DNA of 18,331 nt from an uncultured Collinsella sp. (GTDB taxonomy: Bacteria; Actinomycetota; Coriobacteriia; Coriobacteriales; Coriobacteriaceae). The notes under the pieces were generated by a model that was not told the origin of the DNA, did not search any database, and saw only the letters and a list, made by a program, of their open reading frames with translations. The number at the start of each line of letters is the position of its first letter. Position 1 is the first letter of the stretch. The position numbers were made by a program, and so were the translations under genes. The stretch is from positions 1 to 18,331 of the forward strand of contig CAADSS010000076.1 in the NCBI GenBank assembly GCA_900751695.1. The letters are read 5' to 3'. Positions 1-6,381 of the stretch are shown here, one piece after another.

Positions 1-68
1 AGCGGATCAAGAAGTCCCTCGGGTGGCTGAGCCCGATGGAGTACCGCAGGAAGCTTGGATACGCCTAG
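1..68 (+). CDS. IS3-family transposase, C-terminal tail (partial)
   Basis: Frame 3 reads RIKKSLGWLSPMEYRRKLGYA and then TAG at 66-68. This is the typical C-terminal end of the DDE-type OrfB transposase of IS3-family elements (the 'SP.EYR' tail after the rve integrase core), whose role is cut-and-copy transposition. Only the last 21 codons lie in the window, so nothing can be said about the catalytic DDE residues or whether the element is intact. It points toward nfo, whose start codon is 73 bases beyond this stop. Recognition rests on the tail motif alone; a search of the upstream sequence would settle it. Confidence 0.75.
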   Translation, partial: RIKKSLGWLSPMEYRRKLGYA

Positions 69-72
69 GCGC

Positions 73-98
73 GGTCCAAGAAATCGTCCGCACCCCCA
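73..98 (+). mobile_element. Probable right terminal inverted repeat of the IS3-family element
   Basis: Directly after the transposase stop, the stretch ending CCGCACCCCCA at 98 reads on the other strand as a sequence starting TGGGGGTGCGG. It has the 5'-TG...CA-3' tips expected of IS3-family ends. The matching left end and any target duplication lie outside the window, so the exact tip is inferred. Confidence 0.4.
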
Positions 99-140
99 AA
101 CAGGAACTATTTCACCGCAACTGATGAGGGGGAGCTGGAG

Positions 141-1007
141 ATGCTGACGATTGGGTGCCATCTTTCGACGGCGAAGGGCTATCGGGCGATGGGGGAGACG
201 GCGCTATCCGTTGGCGCCAATACCTTTGCATTCTTTACGCGCAACCCGCGCGGCGGCAAGGCGAAAGATCTTGACATGGATGACGTGGCGGCCCTGCGCG
301 AGCTTATGGAGCAAAACGACTTTGGCCCGCTCGTGGCTCATGCCCCCTATACCTACAATCCCTGTTCTGCCAAAGAGCGGGCGCGTGAGTTTGCCTTGGA
401 GGCAATGACCGAGGACTTGCAGCGTCTGGAAGCGCTGTCCGGCAACTACTACAACTTCCACCCCGGCGCGCATGTGGGGCAGGGGACTGATGCCGGCATT
501 CAGATGATCGTCGACACCTTGTGCCAGGTGATGTTTGAGGGGCAGCAGACGACGGTACTGCTCGAGACCATGGCGGGAAAGGGTACCGAGGTGGGCCGTA
601 GCTTTGAAGAGCTGGCGCGCATTATCGAGGGTGTTGCTGCCAGACGTCCAGAGCTATCGGACAAGCTGGGCGTTTGCCTAGACACCTGCCATGTGAATGA
701 CGCCGGCTATGACATCGTCCGCGATCTTGACGGTGTGCTTGACGAGTTCGATCGTGTGGTGGGTATCGAGCGCCTGCGCGCCGTGCATATCAATGACTCC
801 AAGAACCCCTGCGGCGCCCATAAGGATCGCCACGAGTGCATCGGCAAGGGCTACCTGGGTAGTGAAGAGTTTGGCGGCGGTATGCAGGTTATGCAGAATA
901 TTGTATCGAATGGCCGCTTGCGCGCATTGCCATTCATTTTGGAGACACCGAACGAACTTGCAGGTTATGCGGCTGAAATCAAACTGCTAAGGTCATTGCA
1001 GCAGTAA
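141..1007 (+). CDS. nfo: Endonuclease IV (AP endonuclease)
   Basis: Cytoplasmic base-excision-repair enzyme that cleaves the phosphodiester bond 5' to abasic sites. The 288-residue length and single TIM-barrel fit the family (E. coli Nfo is 285). All metal-binding signatures are visible: HAPY (His67), NFHPGAH (His107), LLETMAGKG (Glu142), LDTCH (Asp181, His184), HINDSK (His216), KDRHECIGKG (Asp229, His231) and FILETPN (Glu268), giving the complete trinuclear zinc site. ATG at 141 is preceded by a purine-rich GGGGGAGCTGGAG ribosome-binding region. An IS3-type element ends about 43 bases upstream, so the native promoter may have been displaced and expression may depend on the element's edge. 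A promoter for the ABC importer follows within 65 bases of the stop. Identification is very secure. Confidence 0.96.
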   Translation: MLTIGCHLSTAKGYRAMGETALSVGANTFAFFTRNPRGGKAKDLDMDDVAALRELMEQNDFGPLVAHAPYTYNPCSAKERAREFALEAMTEDLQRLEALSGNYYNFHPGAHVGQGTDAGIQMIVDTLCQVMFEGQQTTVLLETMAGKGTEVGRSFEELARIIEGVAARRPELSDKLGVCLDTCHVNDAGYDIVRDLDGVLDEFDRVVGIERLRAVHINDSKNPCGAHKDRHECIGKGYLGSEEFGGGMQVMQNIVSNGRLRALPFILETPNELAGYAAEIKLLRSLQQ

Positions 1008-1068
1008 TGACTGTCATAAAGTGGAGTGCTCCATTCACGTTATGGGTTTGTTTCAATCAGTTTTCTAA

Positions 1069-1097
1069 TTGCGGATTCTTCCAAGCGGGTGCATAAT
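1069..1097 (+). promoter_or_regulatory. Putative sigma-70 promoter of the amino acid importer operon
   Basis: TTGCGG at 1069-1074 and CATAAT at 1092-1097 are separated by 17 bases. The -10 matches consensus in 5 of 6 positions; the -35 is weak (TTG only). It sits about 58 bases upstream of the binding-protein start codon. Confidence 0.45.
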
Positions 1098-1154
1098 AAC
1101 CCTCAGTTTTTGCAGACCTCTGAATTACACGGGGTCATTGGAAGGAGACTGATT

Positions 1155-2015
1155 ATGAAGCTGAAGAAGCTTGGCGCATTTGCCGCCACGGGTGCTATGG
1201 CGCTCGCCCTTGCTCTGACGGGCTGCGGTTCGTCCAACGCCACCTCTGGTTCTGATGCCGGTTCCAGCAGCTCTGACGACGTAAAGGTCGAGAAGGTCGA
1301 CGGCTCCAAGGAGTACGCGCTCGTCAAGGACGGCACGCTGACTGTCGGCACCTCTGCCGAGTACGCTCCGTTTGAGTACAAGGATGACAACGGCGATTAT
1401 CAGGGCTTTGACCTTGAGCTCATCAAGGCTATCGGCGACAAGCTGGGCCTGGATGTCGAGTACGTCAACAACGACTTCGACACGCTCGTCCCCGGCGTCG
1501 CTTCGGGTGCCAAGTATGACGTCTCCATCGCGGCTATCACCGACACACCCGAGCGTGAGAAGGAAGTCACTTTCTCCGATTCCTACTACATGGACGATCA
1601 GGCTATCGTGACCAAGGTCGATAACACCGACATCACGGCCGACAACCACAGCGAGAAGCTCAACAACGCCGACGCTACCATCATCGTCCAGTCTGGCTCG
1701 ACCGCCGAGGCCTTTGCCCAGGAGAACTTCCCCAAGGCCAAGATCGTCCCCTACAAGGACGCTACCGAGTGCTTCAGCGCCCTGCAGTCCGATAAGGGTG
1801 ACGCCGTAGTCACCAACCGCTCCGTTGCCAGCCAGCTGACCGCCGAGCAGTTCAACACCTGCCAGACTATCAAGCAGATCAGCACCGGCGAGGAGTACGC
1901 CATCGCCATCAACCAGGGCAACACCAAGCTCAAGGACGACATCAACCAGGCCATCAAGGACCTGACCGACGACGGTACCGTCGACGCCCTCATGGCTAAG
2001 TACAACATCAAGTAA
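1155..2015 (+). CDS. Amino acid ABC transporter substrate-binding lipoprotein (family 3)
   Basis: Extracytoplasmic receptor that captures a polar amino acid and delivers it to the membrane permease encoded next. The 286-residue product starts MKLKKLGAF, followed by a hydrophobic stretch and the lipobox LTGC, so Cys24 would be lipidated after signal peptidase II cleavage. A Ser/Asp-rich linker (residues about 25-45) leads into a type II periplasmic-binding fold with the family-3 pattern GTLTVGTSAEYAPFEY, then GFDLELIKAIGDKLG and DVSIAAITDTPERE. ATG at 1155 is chosen over the in-frame ATG at 1026 because it has a GAAGGAG ribosome-binding site and places the signal peptide at the N-terminus; the longer reading would also span the promoter. 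The exact ligand (Gln, Glu, cystine, Arg and so on) cannot be read from sequence. Confidence 0.92.
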   Translation: MKLKKLGAFAATGAMALALALTGCGSSNATSGSDAGSSSSDDVKVEKVDGSKEYALVKDGTLTVGTSAEYAPFEYKDDNGDYQGFDLELIKAIGDKLGLDVEYVNNDFDTLVPGVASGAKYDVSIAAITDTPEREKEVTFSDSYYMDDQAIVTKVDNTDITADNHSEKLNNADATIIVQSGSTAEAFAQENFPKAKIVPYKDATECFSALQSDKGDAVVTNRSVASQLTAEQFNTCQTIKQISTGEEYAIAINQGNTKLKDDINQAIKDLTDDGTVDALMAKYNIK

Positions 2016-2037
2016 AATAGCTACTTGATTGCGCGCG

Positions 2038-2068
2038 GGCCCTTTCCGTTTTGGCGGAGAGGGCCTTT
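2038..2068 (+). terminator. Intercistronic hairpin, likely partial terminator
   Basis: GGCCCTTTCCG (2038-2048) pairs with CGGAGAGGGCC (2055-2065) over 11 base pairs with one G-U, closed by a TTTTGG loop and followed by TTT and a T/C-rich run. It lies between the binding-protein stop and the permease start, a position where partial terminators commonly lower permease expression relative to the binding protein. Confidence 0.65.
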
Positions 2069-2133
2069 GCGCTTCTCTTGACGGAGAGCATTTCCGTCTC
2101 GTTTTGCCGGCAACTTCTACGATAGGAGCCACC

Positions 2134-3495
2134 TTGTCTCGACTGAACAAAGGGGCCGCGGAGCAGCGTTTTCCACTGCCCGCCTTGCTCCAAAAGCTAG
2201 CCTGCGTCATGGCCGTGGCGCTCGCGTTGGTGTGCGCGGGGGCATATGCGCCCACGACCGCCCAGGCGCTTGAGACCGCAAAGATTACCGCCCGACCCAA
2301 TACCGGTTCGGGTAGCGACGTGGTCGGTGGCACCGAAACCCGCATCACCTGGGAGGTCCAGGCCGATGCCGACGAGGAACTGAGCGGTCTTTCGCTGACG
2401 TTTGTCGACGGTACGACGTTTGGTACCGATGACACGCGATTGACGATGCTCTCGGGCGAGGACCTCATGGATCGTACGCCCATGAAGCCCACGTGCAAGG
2501 CTGACGGCCAGACGCTCAAGATTAACTTTGGCGAGACGGCGCCTGCCGGCGGCTATTTCCGTGTCGAGGTTTACGGCGTGACGTTTCCCGTCGAGGGCGG
2601 CGATGAGGCCTTTAGCGGCACCTATACGCTCGCCGACGGTTCGACCAAGAAGATTTCCAAGATTCCTTCCGTCGAGATTAAGGGCGTGACGGCGTTCGAT
2701 AACTTCCTGGCCGACCTTAAGGAGCAGCCGTGGGTCGAGGCATGGAATTCCAACATGTTCCTTCGCCTGTTCCTGAACCCGGTCATTTTGGTCCAGAGCC
2801 TGCCGATCGTCTTCAAGGGCTTCCTTATGTCGCTCTCGATCGTGCTCGTGGCGTTTCCGCTGGCGATCCCCTTTGGCTTTGCCCTGTCGCTCATGCGCAT
2901 ATCCAAATCGCGCATCCTGCGTTGCCTTGCCGGCATCTACGTGAATGTCATCCGCGGTACGCCGGCGTTCCTGCAGATCTATATTGCATTCTTTGGCCTG
3001 CCGCTTGCCGGCGTCAAGGTGGACGACTATGTCTTGGGCGTCATCGTCATGGCCATGAACTCGTCCGCCTACCTGTGCGAGATCTTCCGCGCCGGTATTC
3101 AGTCGATCCCCAAGGGCCAGAATGAGGCTGCTCGCTCGCTGGGCATGAACGCCTTCCAGACGCTGCTCTACGTCATGATTCCGCAGACGTTCCGCAATGT
3201 CCTGCCTACGTTGACCAGCGAGTTCATCCTGCTTTACAAGGATACGTCGCTGCTCGCGGCCGTGGGCGTGGTCGAGATCGTCATGAACGCCCGCACCATC
3301 GTGGCCACGACGGGCTCCATTACGCCGTATGTGGTTGCCGCCCTGTTCTATCTGGTCATTACCCTGCCGCTTGCGCGCTTGGTGAGCGGTCTTGAGGCGA
3401 GGCTGCTGGGTACGGCCGAAACCAAAAAGAAGTGTCCCACCAAGAGCGCCGGACAGGTCGTCGCAACGCCCGCCGACCATATCGCTGGTCTGTAA
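2134..3495 (+). CDS. Amino acid ABC transporter permease with N-terminal extracytoplasmic domain
   Basis: Membrane channel subunit of the importer (453 residues; family members of this kind are usually about 220-250). The start is taken as TTG at 2134 because AGGAG lies 5 bases upstream and the product then opens with a basic segment, a hydrophobic helix (about 22-38) and an AQA/LE cleavage-like site near 45. The in-frame ATG at 2029 would cross the intercistronic hairpin. Residues about 46-185 form a beta-rich, hydrophilic, presumably external domain (TWEVQADADEELSGLSLTF, GYFRVEVYGVTF) that I do not recognise. Residues about 220-430 are a HisM/GlnP-type transmembrane domain with VIRGTPAFLQI and the EAA-loop EIFRAGIQSIPKGQNEAARSLG, the contact for the ATPase. 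No second permease gene is nearby, so a homodimer is likely. Confidence 0.88.
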   Translation: MSRLNKGAAEQRFPLPALLQKLACVMAVALALVCAGAYAPTTAQALETAKITARPNTGSGSDVVGGTETRITWEVQADADEELSGLSLTFVDGTTFGTDDTRLTMLSGEDLMDRTPMKPTCKADGQTLKINFGETAPAGGYFRVEVYGVTFPVEGGDEAFSGTYTLADGSTKKISKIPSVEIKGVTAFDNFLADLKEQPWVEAWNSNMFLRLFLNPVILVQSLPIVFKGFLMSLSIVLVAFPLAIPFGFALSLMRISKSRILRCLAGIYVNVIRGTPAFLQIYIAFFGLPLAGVKVDDYVLGVIVMAMNSSAYLCEIFRAGIQSIPKGQNEAARSLGMNAFQTLLYVMIPQTFRNVLPTLTSEFILLYKDTSLLAAVGVVEIVMNARTIVATTGSITPYVVAALFYLVITLPLARLVSGLEARLLGTAETKKKCPTKSAGQVVATPADHIAGL

Positions 3496-3507
3496 GGAGG
3501 TTCTATT

Positions 3508-4260
<753 letters not shown>

Positions 4261-4285
4261 CCGCTTTATATGACTGACATAGCAG

Positions 4286-4321
4286 AAAACGGGAGCTGGA
4301 TGTGATCCGGCTCCCGTTTTT
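4286..4321 (+). terminator. Intrinsic terminator of the ABC importer operon
   Basis: AAAACGGGAGCTGGA (4286-4300) pairs with TCCGGCTCCCGTTTT (4306-4320) with one G-U across a TGTGA loop, followed by a T run. The A-run on the left arm lets it also act for the converging flavodoxin gene on the minus strand. Confidence 0.9.
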
Positions 4322-4377
4322 GTTGGGACGCGAATGTGTTTTGGCGCAGAGCGCGTTACGGGCGGAGCTCATTGCCG

Positions 4378-4797
4378 CTAGGCGAGCTCGGCTCCAAGGG
4401 CGCGGCAGGCCGCCTCGCCCTCATCGTCGGGGGCGTCGTAACAGATGACGGAGTCGACCACGTTGACGCCTGCCTCGTCGGCGTCCGCCTTCCAATTGTC
4501 CATCCACTCGCCCTCGGCCCACGAGTAGGAGCCAAAGAGGACGACCTTCTTATCGCTGAGGGTCTCCTTGACCTCGTCCCACATAGGCTGGAACTCGTCA
4601 TACTCAAGCTCCTCGGAACCCATGGCGGGGCAACCGAAGGCGAAGGCATCATAGTCGGCGGCCCTGTCGGCAGAGAAGTCGGCGCAGGGGATGACTTCGG
4701 CCTCGGCGCCCGCGGACGTGGTGCCCTCGGCAACGAGGTTTGCCATGGCCTCGGTGTTGCCCGTGCCGCTCCAATAGACGACGGCGATCTTGCTCAT
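4378..4797 (-). CDS. Flavodoxin
   Basis: Small FMN-binding electron carrier (139 residues, short-chain type) that replaces ferredoxin when iron is scarce. The N-terminus MSKIAVVYWSGTGNTEAMA contains the phosphate-binding loop SGTGNTE (10-16); later FGSYSWAEGEW supplies the typical flavin-contacting aromatic segment, and the protein is acidic, as flavodoxins are. ATG at 4797 is chosen because AAAGGA lies a short distance upstream and the protein starts at the first beta strand; a longer open frame upstream overlaps the neighbouring gene and is not flavodoxin-like. It is the second gene after DUF3793, 46 bases downstream, and so should share its promoter. Electron-transfer partners cannot be named from the window. 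Confidence 0.93.
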   Translation of the reverse strand: MSKIAVVYWSGTGNTEAMANLVAEGTTSAGAEAEVIPCADFSADRAADYDAFAFGCPAMGSEELEYDEFQPMWDEVKETLSDKKVVLFGSYSWAEGEWMDNWKADADEAGVNVVDSVICYDAPDDEGEAACRALGAELA

Positions 4798-4843
4798 GTT
4801 GAGTCCTTTCGGTTGTGCGGCGTGCGGCCGCGGTTTGTACGTT

Positions 4844-5548
4844 CTATCGGGTCGCCTGGGCAAGTTGCGCCAAGCTGCAGCCCTGCTGATAGATAAAGGT
4901 GAGGTGTTGGGTGCAGGCACGGTACGCATCAAACGTTGCAAGCGCCTGCTCGACATTCGTATAGACCTTCCAGGCTCCAAAGATCTTGTAGTTCTCGCCA
5001 CGCTGGGCGATGAACTCGTATACGTCGTCGCAGGGGTACCCCAGGAAGTAGCCAATCTCGTGTGGAAATTCGCAGGCGCAGTCGTTGTTGCAGCAGACTT
5101 GCTGATCCAGTGCGCATCGAGTCTGGCCGCAGGCGCATTCCGCGGCGTTATTGCTCGCGAGCGTGATGCGTGATGCCAGGTGCACAAGACATGCCGAGAG
5201 GTTGCCGGTGTCGTAGCCCTTCTTGGCGAGTGCCGTTTTGGCGCGCGGGTCAGCAAGGTAAGTGGCGAGGCTATTGGGCCGATATGCGTATACGAGCGCC
5301 CCGCAGGGGCGCCGGACCAAAACGCTCAGATGGATACCGAACGGATTAAGCTCGTGATTGCACCGGGCGATAACGTTGAGCAGGCGTGCTCGGCGATCCT
5401 CGATCGCCGCATTTACGCTTGAGCCGTCTTGATCGGCATAGACTCCTGGATAGGTAAAGAGCGATGCCGGTTTGATGCCCGCGAGCGTGGGGGAGCAGTT
5501 GCGCACGACTGCCGCCTGAAACGTTGGGATGTCTATGGTTCGAGTCAC
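4844..5548 (-). CDS. DUF3793 family protein with a cysteine-rich insert
   Basis: A 234-residue cytoplasmic protein of unknown biochemical role. The C-terminal part, FPHEIGYFLGYPCDDVYEFIAQRGENYK...GAWKVY, is the DUF3793 signature. Members are often found next to flavodoxin genes, as here, which links them to iron-limited redox metabolism (association, not proof). Unusual is the stretch just before the FPHEIG motif (about residues 137-160), with seven cysteines including CACGQTRC, QQVCCNNDCAC: a possible metal or cluster site. GTG at 5548 is chosen because AAGGAG stands about 5 bases upstream. The gene is first in a two-gene operon with flavodoxin and has a clear promoter with two repeated iron-box-like motifs. 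Confidence 0.85.
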   Translation of the reverse strand: MTRTIDIPTFQAAVVRNCSPTLAGIKPASLFTYPGVYADQDGSSVNAAIEDRRARLLNVIARCNHELNPFGIHLSVLVRRPCGALVYAYRPNSLATYLADPRAKTALAKKGYDTGNLSACLVHLASRITLASNNAAECACGQTRCALDQQVCCNNDCACEFPHEIGYFLGYPCDDVYEFIAQRGENYKIFGAWKVYTNVEQALATFDAYRACTQHLTFIYQQGCSLAQLAQATR

Positions 5549-5571
5549 GACGCTCCTTACGGATCTAAACT

Positions 5572-5612
5572 GTTAGCCTAGGAAAACTTATACACGAAAG
5601 TAAGCCTAGGTC
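5572..5612 (-). promoter_or_regulatory. Two DtxR/IdeR-like operator half-site copies
   Basis: GTTAGCCTAGG (5572-5582) and GTAAGCCTAGG (5600-5610), 28 bases apart, are direct repeats on the plus strand identical at 10 of 11 positions. On the minus strand they read CCTAGGCTAAC and CCTAGGCTTAC. The core TAGGCTWAC equals the right half of the DtxR/IdeR consensus. One copy overlaps the -35 element and the other lies just downstream of the -10, good positions for repression. The left half of the consensus is poorly matched, so the regulator's identity is inference. Confidence 0.5.
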
Positions 5613-5614
5613 AA
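5587..5614 (-). promoter_or_regulatory. Promoter of the DUF3793-flavodoxin operon
   Basis: On the minus strand TTGACC (plus positions 5609-5614) and TATAAG (5587-5592) are separated by 16 bases and lie about 40 bases upstream of the GTG start. Both hexamers are close to sigma-70 consensus. Confidence 0.7.
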
Positions 5615-5675
5615 CTAAAAAGTTTGAAGAGGGAAACTAATTGACTGAACTGACATGAGTTTGGAGTAAGATGGG

Positions 5676-5692
5676 ACACCCCACGGGGGTAT
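5676..5692 (+). promoter_or_regulatory. CsoR-like copper operator
   Basis: ACACCCCACGGGGGTAT closely follows the CsoR pattern of ATACCC and GGGTAT arms around a short centre. It lies 31 bases before the HMA gene start, just downstream of a possible -10 (TAAGAT, 5667-5672). A TTGACT at 5641-5646 is 20 bases upstream of that hexamer, so the promoter itself is less clear than the operator. Confidence 0.6.
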
Positions 5693-5723
5693 CTCTGAAA
5701 TGGATCGTAAGGAAGGGGAGCGT

Positions 5724-6107
5724 ATGAGCGACTTGCTCAACCCAGCAAATATCATCGTGCTGGGCGTGATTGCTATTGGTATGTTCTTTGGGCTGCGCCG
5801 TATTGCGGCGTCGACGCATGGGAAGAGTTGCTGCAGTGATGGCGCAAGCGGAAAGAAAGCCAAGAGGGTTGTGGTGGCAGACACCGACGAGTCCCACTAC
5901 CCCTATCGTGAGGAGTTTCTTATCGGCGGCATGAGCTGCGACGGCTGCGCTCGGAATGTGACGAATGCCCTCAATGCGCTGGACGGCGTGTGGGCAACGG
6001 TAACGTACGCGGACCACACAGCGCGCGTACGCTCGAAGCTCCCGGTTGATCGCGACACACTCGAGACGGCGGTGAGGGGCGCGGGCTATTACGTTATGAA
6101 AATGTAG
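5724..6107 (+). CDS. Membrane-anchored heavy-metal-associated (HMA, CopZ-like) domain protein
   Basis: A 127-residue protein probably binding Cu(I) or a similar soft metal. Residues about 8-28 form one transmembrane helix, followed by a short Cys pair with basic tail (GKSCCSDGASGKK, Cys36-Cys37) like that of FeoB-associated Cys-rich proteins. Residues about 62-127 are an HMA ferredoxin-like fold with the metal-binding motif GMSCDGC (Cys72, Cys75) and closing GAGYYVMKM. ATG at 5724 is preferred over in-frame ATG 5700 because GGAAGGGGAG ends three bases upstream of it. No P-type ATPase adjoins, so it may hand metal to a transporter encoded elsewhere or act as a membrane metal buffer. The CsoR-like site upstream fits copper control. 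Confidence 0.85.
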   Translation: MSDLLNPANIIVLGVIAIGMFFGLRRIAASTHGKSCCSDGASGKKAKRVVVADTDESHYPYREEFLIGGMSCDGCARNVTNALNALDGVWATVTYADHTARVRSKLPVDRDTLETAVRGAGYYVMKM

Positions 6108-6343
6108 GCGTTGTCCTCTCCGGTGGATACCGGCCTCCTGCTCATTGTGACTATCGGCATCCAAAAATTTGCGCAAAAAAATAACCCTTAGATGCGGCAA
6201 AAGTGGAGTTTGGTGACGGTTTGCGCGGAATTCGCCACCAATCGAGCATCTATTAACCCGTCCAAAAAATTACAGGTGTATATTTATACGCTGATTATTG
6301 CTGTGCTCAGATTGCAATTAACCGTGGACAGAAATGAAGAATG

Positions 6344-6360
6344 CTAAAGCTGGGCTTTAG
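6344..6360 (+). other. Small hairpin in the leader of the surface-protein gene
   Basis: CTAAAG (6344-6349) and CTTTAG (6355-6360) form a perfect 6-bp stem just before the AGGGGAGG ribosome-binding site. The whole 274-base gap from 6108 is otherwise AT-rich; I see no convincing promoter hexamer pair, only a weak CCGGT/ACCGG hairpin (6120-6133) without a T run. Confidence 0.35.
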
Positions 6361-6381
6361 GACAGGGGAGGTTATAGCCTT

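Noticed and set aside
1007..1033. Short palindromes ATGACTGTCAT (1007-1017) and TGGAGTGCTCCA (1022-1033) after nfo
   Set aside because: Too short and unsupported by T runs or known operators to call a terminator or regulator site.
1125..2519. Long minus-strand open frame (464 codons) opposite the binding-protein gene
   Set aside because: It is a shadow of the high-GC coding frames, has low-complexity Val/Leu/Gly composition, and crosses the intercistronic hairpin; the plus-strand proteins are clearly real.
6210..6241. TTGGTG/CACCAA inverted pair in the gap before the surface-protein gene
   Set aside because: Six-base arms 20 bases apart are within chance expectation and no promoter elements frame them.
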